Counted from the stretch's first letter, positions 1 through 12,911 are shown. The stretch: 64,000 nucleotides of DNA from Micropterus salmoides (GCF_014851395.1 NW_024040707.1:5888349-5952348), one strand, 5' to 3'. Translations and numbers: made by a program. Notes: generated by a model from the letters alone, not told the origin.

Positions 1-54
1 TGGCTGTGTAAAAGTGGATTAGCAGATCATATGTTTTGTATGTAAAATATGCTG

Positions 55-200
55 TTAAAAAATTATTACCTATTCTTCCTTATCTGTGAGATAAATCTAT
101 TGATGTAACAAGTACATCCCTCTGAAAAGTAGTGAAGTAGTGGTAGCAAGTCCCTAAAAGTGTACTTAAGTACAGTAATTAAGCAAATGTACACACATGC
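55..200 (-). mobile_element. Fragment of a teleost DNA repeat rich in AAGTACTT motifs
   Basis: Read on the minus strand this stretch runs through GTACTGTACTTAAGTAC-like sequence and then CTACTTCACTACTTTTCAG. These are the landmarks of a very common fish non-autonomous DNA repeat whose ends are full of AAGTACTT. A longer copy of the same family lies in the opposite orientation at 32783-33200. The copy is diverged and has no clean ends or target duplication. Family membership is from recognition, so the superfamily (probably hAT-like) is tentative. Confidence 0.4.
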
Positions 201-2667
201 AATTTTGTGTGAAAGGAATTGATCCTAGTATTATCTGTTTATCCAAAAGCATGATATATATTATTCCTCTGTGGTGTAGAGCTCAAAAACACATTAATGC
301 TGCTCACACTGTTGCACTGGGTGACAAGTTACTTCATCATAGTCATACTCACATACACAGTTCTGATGCATGAAATACTACATTTACATTTTATTCTAAC
401 TCTTCTGTCAGTTCAATTCATTCTATCATGCACATTTTTGCAGTATATTTTACTTTTCCATGTCTGGTGTTTTAGATTGTAATGTGTGTAATATAGGCAT
501 AACTTCTAGGTCTGAGTCCTTTGAGACACTATAGCAAAGTGCTGTGGAGAAAAAAAGACACGAGTAGCCACAGTGTTTGACTGATGATCCCTGGGGAGTT
601 CAGTGCAGAAACAGCAATGACCCCCATCACAGCAAAGATGGAGACAAACTAAAAAATAACACAACGAACTGATATTACCACTTTAAATGTAAATAAAAGA
701 AGGTGTGGAGTTATAAAAGAAGGCGCACCACTTGCCAATCGTTTTACCCTGGGCAGGCTCTTCCAAAGTTTAGAGTCGCCGACTGAAATACTTAAGTCAG
801 GAGAAAAAACGTCTCTCCTCTTTATTGATTGTGGACCCAGGCTTATGCTCTCCCTGAATCGCCCATTTCATTATACTTTGCTCTCGGTTTATTGGTTTTA
901 AGGCATGAGGCTCCGAGGGGAGACGTGTTTAGCTTATTGCTTTGGTGGGATGAAGCAGCGATGGCTTATTGCTGGAGTATGGGGGTCCGAGCTGTTGCAG
1001 CTGCAGAGTTACATAGGCGTCTGTATGGTTGTGGACACCAGTGAAACCAGTATAAATTATAGTAGGCAGCACTGGCCACACAGAAAACTCAAAACACACC
1101 GTCTTTCTCTGAAAGGTGGTCATCAGTAGTACACCGAAAGGGTAAGGGATGAAAATGAAGGGCTACCTCCAGTGAATGAGCACAAAATGTTCTGAAGCTG
1201 ACATTTTCAAAACCAACAGCTCCAAAGCCAAATATATTCAATTTATAATGATATAAAACTGAGAAAAGAAGCAAATCCTCACACTTCTTTTGAAAAGCAG
1301 GAACCAGAGAATGTTTGGCATTTTTTCTTGAACAATTAATCATTAGTCAAAATTGTTATTTCCTTTAAACGACTTTGATAAGGTGACTAATCCTTTCAAC
1401 ATCACACAGAATTAGCAACAAGATGCTTCCTTAAGCAGCATTTCCAAACATAAAACAGGAACTTTCAAATTCAGATTTTGTCCACTTTATACTTGCCACA
1501 GTGCTAAAGACATAATTGCAAAAGAAAACAGTAAAAAAATATAAGAAGGGGAGAAAATAGATAAGAAAGAAGTTTGAAAGAAGCCCCATTTTTCCAGATT
1601 TAGTCACAAAGGTGATCGTGTCTTTGCATTCAGGGCTCATGGACTCTGGAGTGACCTCCCTGTGGATGTAAGGAAGCAAAAACCTTCCTCTTTTAAAATG
1701 CTTCAAAAAATAAAAAATAAAATCTCTCGCTTTTCAGTGTTATTTCACAATTTACTTATATATTTCAATGTCTGTGTTTTGAATTTCTTTTTTGTTAAAG
1801 CGGCAGCGTTTTGACCAAAAGTAGGACTTTTAAGTCCTCTTTTCAAGGAACTAAAAGGTTCCTTCAGCCCATTGCTATATGCGGTTCCACAGTGGTCTAA
1901 AGACCTGCAAAGATTAGTCAAATTAACCAGCTGACATAGGCTGTAGGACTATACGCCATACAAAACAATGCACAGGCATCATTATTTGTAACCACTATCC
2001 ATGAGCAAAATTTATTAAAGAACATCAGATTTGATTGGGATATAATGAAAAACTACAGGCTTTGCTTGACAATTAATGTTATGTTTTTGTCTGGGATTAT
2101 AATGAAGAGACACTCAATAAAGTTCGTTACAAATTTAATAACTAACTGGATAAAGCCATCAAATTCATAAAATAACTTCAGCACAGAGAAAGAAACAGAA
2201 AAATAAAGTCACAACAGTTTGGAAGGTTATTAAAACATTTCCAGCCGACAAGAGCTGCATCAGCTGGCAGCATCACGTCTGTGTCTGCTGGAGCTTCAGA
2301 GGAACCGGATTTTTAACGAGCTTTATAACCTGCTGTAATCAGCTGTTCCGCTTGTTTTGGAGAGGAGGAGACCGACTTTGGTTCCATGTAAAAACTTTCT
2401 GACTGATGAAAACTTAAAACAATAACTCTGGACCCAGTATAACTTTATCAGCTGTAAGCTGTAAATACAACGCTGCACACTGGCAACCAACCAATACATT
2501 TAATGCCGACATCAGGCGGACATCTGCGAGACTTGTGTGCTATTTGACTGTTGATTGTGATTTATTGTTTTGCAAACAACGTTGGAAAAGAGAGGAGTAG
2601 TAGCAGACACCCTACATGCTGGAGTTAAAGCCAGAAGCCTCTACTCGCCCATCCAGAAATTGACTGC
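201..2667. other. Non-coding stretch, no gene recognised
   Basis: AT-rich sequence with stop codons in all frames every few dozen codons. The longest frames (for example 1431-1706 minus) have no recognisable domain and no codon bias. The part around 720-1160 is somewhat more GC-rich and could be an old repeat, but I cannot name it. No splice-flanked conserved segment was seen. Confidence 0.5.
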
Positions 2668-2832
2668 AAGGCAAGCCCCACCCCCCCAAAGTACTGGTAC
2701 TTTCGGAAAGTACTACCACCTGAGCAGGAACTTTTTTGGGGGGAAAATAAAGACCCTAGAACTAAATTTATATCCTGGTCCCTTTGGTGGAAGGGAAGTT
2801 CCTCCAAAGGTTCCTAGTTCCGGGGTATAGTT
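2668..2832. repeat. Probable interspersed fish repeat with GTACTTTCGG motifs
   Basis: The block contains AAAGTACTGGTACTTTCGG, then AGTACTACCACCTGAGCAGG, then GGTTCCTAGTTCCGGGG. I recognise this wording as a repeated unit in fish genomes, with short self-complementary GTAC pieces and a C-rich/G-rich pair suggesting a foldback element. Ends and target duplication are not clear, so this is a tentative call. Confidence 0.35.
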
Positions 2833-4328
2833 CTTTCGGTTAGGCCTTTAACCTCAGCTCATTTTAGCATCTTTCAGTACATTGTTTTGGTTGTATGGCA
2901 CATTTATTGTATGGTTCACTGTCAATGCTCTCATTAACCACATTTCCAGCAGCAGCAGGCAGCTCTTTTCAGCAAAATACAAACAAAGGACAAAGTTAAC
3001 AACTAGCTTGTGAAGACAGTGGAACATCCATAGAGTCAGATATTGTGCTCAGGAGTTGCAGCTGATTGTGCTGCTAAAACATAAATAAATAAAACAAGCA
3101 TTGATTTTAATTTGACAACACAATTTTGTCTAGATCTTTCTTTTTTACATTTTGAAGAATGGCGTAAAGTCAGCTTCACTGGACATGCTGCAGACACCCG
3201 ATTTATTTTAAGTGGGACATTTGAGCTCTCAACATTTTACTTGACGTGTATTATGATGAATCATTACATTCAAATAAGAGGTCCATCTGAAGGATTTTGC
3301 ACAATATAATCAGGAAAAGAAACATAATAAAAGATGATCCCAGCTGTAGAGGCTCAAACCCAACAGTATTTTTGAGTTGATTATGATTCTGTGATTATAA
3401 TGATCATCATCCACTCACCATGTGATTACACTACACTTAAAGAGCCTCATAATACCTCTTCATTTTCCTCTCCCATTCAGATTTTTTCTCTTGTAGTCAA
3501 AATCTAATTTTCTTTTCACCCCCATGTCCCTTATGTCTCTCCCTCTAATTTCTTCTCGCTCACCTAGATTTCACCTCTCACTTTTAGTCCCTCTCACTAT
3601 TTTTTCTCACCTTCATTTCCTCTCACTTCATCTCTCTGCTCTGTCTCCAGTTCCTCCATCAGTGATTACACATAACCCTGAAGTAATTAAGCTAAGAACA
3701 CAGACGGGGATGCAGGTCATAAATAAACAACTGTAAGTGATATTAAGCTATCGGGAGACCGTTGGCAGGGGGAAACACATCGTCAGGAGTTTTTAAATGA
3801 ACACTGGCTGAGCAGCACTTCTGCACTCGACAGAGTTAGCATTTTTCATATTTTGTTGAGGATCATAAAGCCTTGTAGATGATAATGAAGCTAATAATTT
3901 GCATCACAATATTCTCACTAGTTTAATGCGTAATGTCTTAAATAAATAAAACATCTGTGTCTTGGACATATGCCAACTACAAAAACAAAAATAAACAGTG
4001 TTTTTTAAAATGACCTTTAAGACCTATTAAGATCTAGAATCTTAAAATTCAGTGACTGTCCTCATGAAAAAAATTACAGCATTGCAGTGAAAGTAATTGT
4101 TTTAAGAAGAGGTCGGTGTGAATGTGTGGGTCAACAAAGCAGCATTTACCAAAATATCAAGTTAAACGGAGTGTATTAAATCATTAATGTCACTGACAAT
4201 CAATAACTTTGAACTCCCTTCACTGATGACTTAAAGCATTGTTAAGACCTTACTGGAAGACTGCCTATGTTATGTAACTATGAAGCATTTTACCTCATAA
4301 CCATTAACCAAAGCACTTATCCAGGTAT
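2833..4328. other. Non-coding stretch, nothing specific seen
   Basis: AT-rich intergenic sequence. A pyrimidine-rich patch (about 3465-3655) creates a chance frame with Ser/Leu-rich translation. No domain, RNA gene or transposon end was recognised. Confidence 0.5.
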
Positions 4329-4336
4329 AGTTTTGC

Positions 4337-4503
4337 CAACTCGTTCTCATCTCAGGCGCAACTAGCGTTTCCGGTCACCCCAGGGCCTCATATAGAGACA
4401 CGCCTGAAGGCGTCTCCTTCACACGCAGAATCGTCGTTTTGCGTGAAATAACGGCGCTTTGTCAAGTATGGGTATATGTGACGCCTGAGATGAGAATAGG
4501 CTG
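4337..4503. mobile_element. Small inverted-repeat element (MITE), hAT-like
   Basis: The left end CAACTCGTTCTCATCTCAGG and the right end, whose reverse complement is CAGCCTATTCTCATCTCAGG, form terminal inverted repeats. The element is flanked by AGTTTTGC (4329-4336) and AGTTTTGT (4504-4511), a 7 of 8 match consistent with the 8-bp target duplication typical of hAT elements. It shares the TTCTCA end and an internal GCTTTGTCAAG with the element at 9999-10278, so both probably come from one family. At 167 bp it cannot code for a transposase. Confidence 0.65.
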
Positions 4504-4751
4504 AGTTTTGTAGAACTAAATGTAATAGTTTGATAGTTTACAACTCTATAAGACTTTCAGAAAGCGTGTAACATCACAGTGTGATCATTTACTGTTTGCG
4601 TTTAGATAGAAAAAACGTTAGTGGCTATGAATCTTTTAACTAAAGGCAGCTTGGTCAGTGGCCCTATTCTTCAGACAGCGTAATTTATGCACATGCAGGC
4701 TTTTATGTGTTGGGAGTGAGAACGGTTTACTCACATCCAGTCTTGTACAGT

Positions 4752-4980
4752 CAGCAGTTTTTTATAACAATGAAGATATTTCGTTAGCACTGGGTTAGGG
4801 TTAGGATCTAACTTCCTAAACATAACCAGATAGAGATGGCAGATCAGAAAACACAAGTACTGTGTGCATTCAGCAATTTCATATAACAATGAAGGTATTT
4901 CCTTTACTATGGGTTATGGTTAGGATCTAACTGCCTAAACTTAACCAGAGCTTAACCATAGAGGTGATAGATCAGAATGT
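4752..4980. repeat. Two-copy tandem duplication, about 119-bp period
   Basis: Unit 1 starts CAGCAGTTTTTTATAACAAT at 4752 and unit 2 starts CAGCAATTTCATATAACAAT at 4871. Both continue through a GGGTTA-GGTTAGGATCTAAC segment, CCTAAAC, TAACCAGA and then GATCAGAA. Unit 2 differs by point changes and a short extra TTAACCA piece. This is an old local duplication of a TTAGG/CCTAA-containing fish repeat, not a telomeric array. Confidence 0.7.
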
Positions 4981-6541
4981 GAATTAGTATAATGTGACAA
5001 ACTTGGACAAACATGTTTAAATTCAAGGACTATACTTACTTTATGACCGCAACCTTTATACATATTTATATCAGGAATGTATTACTGTGCTGAAAAAAAA
5101 TGGAATAGCATAAATATTTAGTGTTGTTTGTTAAAGAAATCTACCTACCAGTAAGTTTTTTATGAGTTACCTCACAATCATTATCAGTTCACCATTACAA
5201 AACATACTGTATTTTACCACAGTCCCCCATGCCTCTGTTGCATGAGAGAGTGGCAGCAGGTGAGCCTGATCACCACTCAGTGCCTGGAGGTTAAGAAGGC
5301 TTGGGTTTTCACAGAACTCTTCTTATTCTACCTGTTGAGACCAAACTGTAGCCAAAATCCAGTGAGCAGATCGCTGCTGTCCAGCCAATCCAACCAACAG
5401 TGGAAGACCGTTGCTGCAACACCTGGGTTCTGTGAGTCCAGAACCATGTGTCTGGTTTAGCCTCCTAAGTGGAGGGAGGACTTCTAGTTGTATACTTGTT
5501 CAGTCAGTGTTGAACATAGCTTCTTTAGTTTATTAACCTATGTTGTTTATTGCCTTACGTGATTGATCGCTGTCTTCTTTTGAGAGAGTAGCTCTGTACT
5601 GGTTTTCACTTCTGTCAGTATTGTAATATCTTTTTTTGGTTTGCATATGACCCTGAGTTCCTGTCCTCTTTTGTTCTGGTTTTATTATAAACACTGTTGC
5701 TCCTCCTTCCCTGGACTTTCCATCCAGAGGAACGTAACACTGTCTTTTCTCTTTTTCACTGTATTGAGATATCTCAAAACCCTAGCAAACAAAGCTACAA
5801 ATATTATGATGGACATACCACTATTCATAAAAGCGACATGTGTTTTTAGAATTTATGTGAATAGACCCCTTAATGTGTCAGGTTTAAGGCAAAAGTGCTG
5901 CTATGCCATGTGGGGTCCTTTGGTTGCTGTTTTAGAGTTGGCTTCAAATTATGGATATGAAACCAAACTGTTGATGAGAAATTCTCCAAAGAAACAAAAA
6001 TATCTAACACCAAAAATAGCAAAGCATATGTGACAGTAAAAATGGCCTTCCACCCATCCAGTTCTCCATCTTCCTTTCTCTCTCATTCTTCTTGTAGCGG
6101 GCCCATTAAAATCATAATGAGACTGTTGCCGTTTTTGGAGTCTGAGATTGGAAGAGTAATTCATCCCCATTGCTGAAGCTAAATAATTGAAAGGATGAGG
6201 GAGTTTTGGGAAGGATGCCTGGGGTTGATATTGGGGCTTCAGATGGTACGTACAATTACTCAGGTTTAGGGAGGACAGTTATTATGATTCAAAATGGATA
6301 CTTACTGTGTCTGAATCACAATCTGTTATAAGCTTATTGGAATGTGTGCTAACGCTGTCTCAGAAAGTTGAAAGGAAATATTTAAAGTGTTCCCATTCCC
6401 ACGGTTGTAATTTTCACTTCAGACATCTACTGGAAACAGCTCAAACCACGACAATTACAGACTTCACCAAGGTTATTGTCATTTTATCATGGTTGAAATT
6501 ATGCAGTGTTGAAATTCTACTATCCAGTACACTAGTGTATA

Positions 6542-6544
<3 letters not shown>
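4981..6544. other. Non-coding stretch, no gene recognised
   Basis: Includes an open frame of 130 codons at 5641-6033 (+). Its translation has no domain I recognise and no splice or codon-use support. It also overlaps an equally plausible opposite-strand chance frame. I treat it as non-coding. Confidence 0.5.

Positions 6545-6576
<32 letters not shown>
6545..6576. repeat. (AT)n microsatellite
   Basis: Uninterrupted AT dinucleotides over 32 bases, directly following AGTG. Confidence 0.95.
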
Positions 6577-6579
<3 letters not shown>

Positions 6580-9500
6580 TCTTTAACATTTAAGGTGTGA
6601 AGTTCATTTTTTGGACAGGAATTTACAAGGAAGCTCTACAGTGGGATTCACCTGAGCCAGATTTCCGTAGACACACAAATGATGTGGAAGATTATTGCTT
6701 TAAGACTGGCTTCAGTGGCAGGGTCATGATACCTAAACATGACCTCAGTCAGTCTGTGAAACAAGAAGCCCAAAGGAAGACAAAAAAAAGCGTGTTCATG
6801 CTATCTGAATATTCAGGCATTAACCAGGCCAACCAGATTCTGTTTATGTATGATAAACTGGAGGCTCTCAGGGCCCCCTGCTTCTCTTTTAAGTTTCTGC
6901 AATCTTGTAACCTATCGGCTATTGTCAGACAACAACGTACCAGGGGCAACGGCCAATGTTTTGTGGCTTCCAGTGGAGCAAGCAGATATCCGGATAACAG
7001 ATATCCCGGCCAAGACCAAAATCTTATCTGTTGCCTAGAGATTCTGCACTTATATGCAGATATCTGTTTAGAGATAGTTACTGAAACTAAACAGACATTG
7101 CTTTACATTACCTGGCTAGGAAATTGTACCTAGTGACAAGCTTGTGAGGACTTGTATAGGTTCTTGTTTTACATCATTATCAATTTGTTTCATGTTCATT
7201 TCCAGGGACACAATATGAATCAAGTGAGGGGAAAACCAAAATGAAATCACACTGTAACCCCGACCTGAAGTTCATCTTTCAGTATCTGTGGAACACAGGG
7301 GATACAAGCTTCAGTCAGCATTATAGGCTGTATGTTTTTGCTCATACTTTAGTCTCTCAAGCACCTGAGGGTCTTCTGAAAACAATCTTTAACAGAAACC
7401 CCACATAATCGTTGGAGTGGCGTTATCTTTGAAGTAGTACAGCATGTACATGAAGGAGGTCAATCAGATATCAGATATATCCCCTACCACAGATCGTTTG
7501 AAATCATGACCTGCTTATTTAGCTACTTTGATAGAAGACTGACTGACAGAAAGTGCAGAAAGGAAAACAGAGCGGTGCTCTTCCTCAAAGAGCAAAAGTA
7601 TGTGAATTTAACAACTAGTCACATGTTCAGAATTGAAAACTGACTTAACGGAAAATTTAAATTAAAAGCTGAGTCCCATTTAGGTGTCGGTCCCTTTTTA
7701 CTGATTGGTGTGACTACACATTTTGACAAATAAAGACAGGTCTCAATTAGACACCTATTCTGGAGTTCTCTGGATGTATAAAGCCTCTTAAAGCCCACAG
7801 GGTCACCCTCTTGAGCTAGTTCTAAGCTGCTAAGATCATGCATACAAAAATAAATTTTTGAACTTTTGTCATTATGGACATGCTACACATTGTTAGATCA
7901 AATATAATGTCCACAATTCATTGTTCAGTCCATTTTACGGAAAGAATGAACACCAAAGTATAATTCATTCAGATTTACGGGCATAAACAAGAGAGATAAA
8001 AACGAAGTGCAGACTCCCCACCTCTGAAGCGTTAATAAAGTCTGAATGTGTGTTAATCATCAAAATAATCAAAACTTTTTTCTTCAATTAATCCAAGTTG
8101 AAATAACTTTGACGTTCATCCTTTGTACAGTAGTCTCTTTTTATTTCTCTCTTTCTTCATGAGGTCAAATGAATGATTCATAATTGATATATTATCTGAT
8201 AGCCTTATATTTATAAAGGTAATGGTTAAATTAAACTATTTGATAGTAGCCTTTTTCCCATCTTTGCTGAGTAACAGTTTTGTGCAAAAGGAATTAAAGG
8301 CCTGTCCCATATAGACGCCTGTCCCAAATATTGGCAGAGTGAGTTCAGTGATTGAAGCAAATAAAAGCCCGGGCTATTAATTTAAGTTTTATGATATTTG
8401 GACTTTCTGGAGTCGAGTCTTTGTCATTGTTGAAGTTTAGTTGGACTATATTTAAATACAGACACATTGCTGGGTGTAATTATCTCTCCTTTATCCAGCC
8501 ACTGTGCTGCTACTTTGCCTGTGTGTTGCCTTTGTATTAAACATGCGTCCATGTAAAAGATGTAATCTTTGTTTCAGCGTTTATGCTAATTTAACATTTT
8601 AAATCAGTATTAGAAGAATGTAAAAACTTAAATTGGCCCACAAGCACGTTTGCTGTTAAACAATGTTTTGGAGAACAGAATGACAAGACATTTACTGAGT
8701 ACACCCTAAAAGGCTACTAATTGGTAAGTTGACTCAAAAAGTTACTGTTTTTGATGGCTATAATAAAACCGTTGTGTGTACGGCAGTTGTACAGAGGACC
8801 TCCATGCTGGCCTCAAACCTGCTTGATATATTTGATGCAACTGTGAGGCCTGTATTGTGTTTAGATCTGACAGTGTTGCATTCTGGCTTGTCTCATCATT
8901 CACTATCTTTTCTTACATCTCATTTCATTTTAAGGAGTACATGAAGTGCCGCTGATAAAGTATCAGAACTTGAATTATTTATAGTGCAGTGTAACAAGTC
9001 CACAGAGTTTAATATGGGATCAGTGCTGTGAGCCAGCAGTGGCTCTCAATCACAGAGTCCCCCCGGTGGAAACATCAATCAGCCCTCCGACAGTGAGTGA
9101 TGGATTTACTGAGGGTTTCGACTGTTTAGGCAGAAAAACCAGGCCCAGATGTACTGAGCGCTAAGACAAAAGTTTGGGAGAAAGAATATGCTAAAATCTC
9201 CCCCTGTTTTGCTTCAGTTGAATTTGTGAGGTATCAACAGCAGAAGACCGGTGTAAGTAGACAGCTAAATGAGATTAGAAACACAATGGGTGACAACACA
9301 GCATTTGCCCCATTTCCATTTCTTACGACTCACATAAGAAACCTCGCCTGTTTGTCTATAGGAAGACAAGTGTTGTTCAATTTCAATTTAGCTAAGTTCA
9401 GAATTTTCTCTGTTCTAATTTACCTTTTCTGGCAAAGAGGGCAGGAGCCAAAAACTTCCTGTTTTTATGACCCTGCTGATGTCAGTGTGTGTGTGGTTAT

Positions 9501-9639
9501 GATTAGGATAATTTGTTGAGGTTGTAAAGTGGAAATGAATATTGGAGCTTTTACTGATGTCAAATGGCACAAATAACTTACAGTCACCTCTGTGTGTTGT
9601 ATGAAAATGCTGTACATATCTGAGTGAATCATGGTCCTG
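6577..9639. other. Non-coding stretch with the longest upstream chance frame
   Basis: The frame at 6597-7133 (+) is 178 codons long but has no known domain. It overlaps a segment that recurs at 26274-26328, which suggests repeat sequence rather than an exon. A block near 8298-8430 (CCTGTCCCATATAGACGCC and onward) resembles wording seen in fish repeats but I cannot delimit it. No other features were seen. Confidence 0.45.
7015..7069 (+). repeat. Dispersed repeat, copy 1 (partner at 26274-26328)
   Basis: This 55-bp segment aligns without gaps to 26274-26328, with 47 of 55 positions identical by my count. Shared landmarks are ACCAAAATCTT, AGATTCTGC and ATGCAGATATCTGTTT. It is probably the best-preserved core of a decayed interspersed repeat. 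Confidence 0.65.
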
Positions 9640-10500
9640 CCTGAGCCAACTTTTCTCTAGTTTTAAAGGCTTTAAGCGAGTGGCAACTACTGGGGTAAAA
9701 GAAGTGCCAGTATAGCTTTTAGAAATGGTAAGTTAATTTGATATGCGTTTTAGTTTTGTTTCACTAAAGTGACTTAAAGCTGTATTAATTGATTATTTTG
9801 GCCATTTAGAGGAAGCAGAGCTGTAAACACAACATCGGGCATATTAACCTTTCATAATGTGATGGCAAACGTGTTAGCAAAACGTTTACATACATATCCA
9901 GCAGACAAAGCACAACTTAATCATCCAGTTGGAGAGGTGCTTGTGGCCACCTGATGAATGTAAGTCTAATATTCATTCTTTTACCTCTGGTTTGGTCTCA
10001 GCCTGTTCTCACTCCAGAGCGTCAAATAGCCATGCTTTGTCAAGCCATGCTTTGTCAAGTATTTGTGCGTCTGGTACCAATGCACACGGCACCCTCTCAT
10101 GGTAACCACATGCTGTTTCATAATATTAACCAGTCTTGACTGGATGTTGCATAGCTGATGTTGTTGTTATTTTGACCGTGGAGCCCTACAAGTCAAATGT
10201 TGACACAGGGCGTTAAAAGGCGAAGCCAATGGGTCTTGACGAAGCATCTCTGTGACCACCTGGAATGAGAACAGGCTGTTGGTCTCCACCAACTCCTGAG
10301 AAAAATATCTGGCTCCTTAGCTGCGAGATGTTTCACTTTCTTCACCAGCTACTCTCTAACTGTAACTGTCTGCTTGGTTTGGTGCGGGGCAGGTTTTGTA
10401 CATTGAGTTTATCAGAGCTTGTTTGCTGGAAACTGCTCCCTGCTGCTGCTGGAAACAGGGTTGATTAGATCACTGACACTGAGAGATTTTGGTGATAATT
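9640..10500 (+). repeat. Older interspersed repeat, split by a MITE
   Basis: Sequence on both sides of the MITE at 9999-10278 reads as one fish repeat. The left arm includes GATGAATGTAAGTCTAATAT and the right arm includes CACCAACTCCTGAG, ATATCTGGCTCC and GGGCAGGTTTTGTAC. Removing the MITE plus one copy of its 8-bp duplication restores a continuous GGTTTGGTCTCCACCAACTC. The identity of the repeat comes from recognition only and its outer boundaries are approximate. Confidence 0.4.
9999..10278. mobile_element. Non-autonomous inverted-repeat element (MITE), hAT-like
   Basis: Left end CAGCCTGTTCTCACTCC and right end GGAATGAGAACAGGCTG are inverted repeats differing at one position. The element is flanked by an exact 8-bp direct repeat TTGGTCTC (9992-9999 and 10279-10286; one base overlaps the end depending on how the TIR is trimmed), as expected for hAT transposition. 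Inside is a short tandem duplication of CATGCTTTGTCAAG. It has no coding capacity. It is related by ends and internal motif to the elements at 4337-4503 and 19842-19888. Confidence 0.75.
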
Positions 10501-12800
10501 CTTTGAGCGTTTATCGCTCCCAGCGAGTTTTCAGCTTTCACATTAGACATAGTGATTGGATCAGTTGATTCAGTGATTTGGCAGGGCATGAAAATGCCAA
10601 TTTCTTATGAATATTAAATAGTAATTTCAGGAGATATTTCTGCCATCATTGATATAAATAATATTTTGTGCTATGTGCCCAGATTCCCTTCTCAAGTGTT
10701 GAACTCAAAAATCAATATGTTTCTTCCTCTTTTATCCAATGTTCTTTTATAACTACACCTACACACATAAAGGTACTCACAGATATTTTAGAGGCAGGCG
10801 CGATCAAACAGTCATTCAGCACTGTTCTGGGAGGCTTCCAGGTACGAATGTGTTCGTGTTGGAGTGTAAAGCAAGGTGTTTTGAGGGAGGGGATCAGCTT
10901 TTCTATGAGATTAAAACATTATGAGCAGGGTAAGTCGCTCTTGTCTTTAAGAGGAACCTCATGTTACCTTCTCCCTGCTGAATTAAACCCTTATCTTCTC
11001 TACATCTCCCTTGCCTCTACCCACTCTACTTACCTAAGCATTTTACCGCTTGTAAAAATGTACCCAAATTGCTGTGTGACTGTTCAAATGGTGAAAAATG
11101 AGCAAAAGAGTGACAATGCTAGGTAAGGGATTGTTTGAAGCAATTACAGCCTGTATTTCTTGCTGTTGTCTTGTCTGGCAAGGCTCAACAGGTATACGTG
11201 ATCAGCTCAGTTGGTATTTTATGCAGTCAGATCAGTAAATCCCCAGTGAAGTATTACATTATTCAAAATGTCTTCTCTCGTTTTGCCAGACCTGAATGAA
11301 CAAATCAGCTGGTTTTAATGTTTCTACTTTCCATGGTCTAGAAACATCAACTTGATCATAAACCATCCACCAAAATCATTTCTGGATTAATCTAAAATGA
11401 GAATAAACTGACAATAGGCTATGCAGTTTCATAATTGTGCTTAATTTGATTTGTACAGTGCTTTGGGATACGCTTCTTCATCTGAACGATTCCAGTACCT
11501 CTCTGATTGGTCCAACATGTATCAATTAGCCTCAAGGGTTTTTAAAATGATGTGTTCCAGATGGTCGCAATGTAGAGTCCAAAAAATTAACAAAGCTGTT
11601 CCAGACAGCCAAAACGTTTTGGCTCAACAACAGGATCAAAAACATGTCAGCTTATCAGACTCATAATAACACACCAAAACTGGCCTAGTGGGCCAATTGT
11701 TGATGTTGACACTGGCCCAATGCTGCTCTGAGAATCATAAAGCTGGGAATACAGCTTGAATTGATTAAAACCTAAAAGACTAGAGCCCAGAGGTGCAGTG
11801 GTACATGCACGCAGATGGACAACATATCATTTAGGCAATTGATGGTATTACTTGCAGGTGGCTTAAGCCACAGTATTTACCCATCCACCAGGACATCGCT
11901 ACACCACTGCTTGACATGACACAGCATTATTCCACCAACATCGCCTTGACACTCAAGCAGGGCTAGATATTTTGCTGTTTTTAAAAATGATTTCTTACCC
12001 TCACACGTCATATTGAGGTCCTGGGATTACATTAGAAAATAAAAGTTCTTTTCTCGGAGCAATACAAATTGCAATACAAAAGACCGGCAGTCTGGCCTGC
12101 AGTCTGTCACGGTACAAGATTGAATAGATGTTGTGCATTCTTAACATTACATACATATTTAGTTATCGATCGTTTGATGTAGTACTGTGAAACTACTTTT
12201 CTTCATATGCTATTTCTAATATTTTCCCCTGCTATGGGAATGCATTTTTTTATGAACAATGTATATTGCTTGCATTAATGCTATTGTGTTTAATTGTGCC
12301 AACCTACAAATATCCCAGGCTCAGACGTCCATAACTCCCCAAGTGTGTAAACACAGCTGTTTGTCTGTGTGGATGACTGCAGCATCTCTGTGGCTCTGCT
12401 CTTTAGTCCTCTCGGCCCTCCAGTGAGTCTCAGGAATGGCAAAATCCTAATGAGGGATTGAGTAATTACTCCTCTTAATATAAACGTTATAATGGGATTA
12501 AAATGATCCCTCCCCCTACCCCCGTCCCTTCCCCTCTGGCCTCCCAGTCGCACTTCTCTGGAAGTCTCTCTCATTTTTTCTGTATCTCACTACCTCGCTC
12601 TATCCTCTGTGTACATTGTTTATTTCAGGGTGTCTTTGCGAATTAGTTATTGAGACAATGACCTCAGTCAGCTGAATGATATGTTTGTGTGTCTGTGTGT
12701 GCTTGTACCAGCAACTATGTGTATAGTTTGTACAGTAGGTAATTGTATTTGAATGTTTGTCTCTCTCTCTGTTTCTCTCTGTGTGCAGAGACTTTTTTTG

Positions 12801-12803
<3 letters not shown>
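10501..12803. other. Non-coding stretch, no gene recognised
   Basis: AT-rich intergenic sequence. The 152-codon frame at 10668-11126 (+) has no recognisable domain. Around 12430-12510 there is an unrepeated patch rich in TAATTA/TTAAT-type homeodomain cores, but there is nothing to prove function. Confidence 0.45.

Positions 12804-12835
<32 letters not shown>
12804..12835. repeat. (GT)n microsatellite
   Basis: A pure GT run of 32 bases. It is followed 76 bp later by a CA run on the same strand, so a transcript through both could form a hairpin. Confidence 0.95.
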
Positions 12836-12838
<3 letters not shown>

Positions 12839-12911
12839 CGGAACAGCATGTGACTAAACAACAGAAAGCGAACATGACAGTTGCCATGCTGCACAAACTC
12901 TCACTCAGATG

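Noticed and set aside
4752..4980. Interstitial telomere repeat
   Set aside because: GGGTTAGGGTTAGG occurs only as two units within a longer 119-bp duplication, not as an array of TTAGGG.
5641..6033. 130-codon open frame on the + strand as a small gene
   Set aside because: No recognisable domain, no start context or splice support, and an overlapping opposite-strand frame of similar quality.
6597..7133. 178-codon open frame on the + strand, the longest outside xkr7
   Set aside because: No domain, no splice signals that make sense, and part of it (7015-7069) recurs at 26274-26328 as a dispersed repeat.
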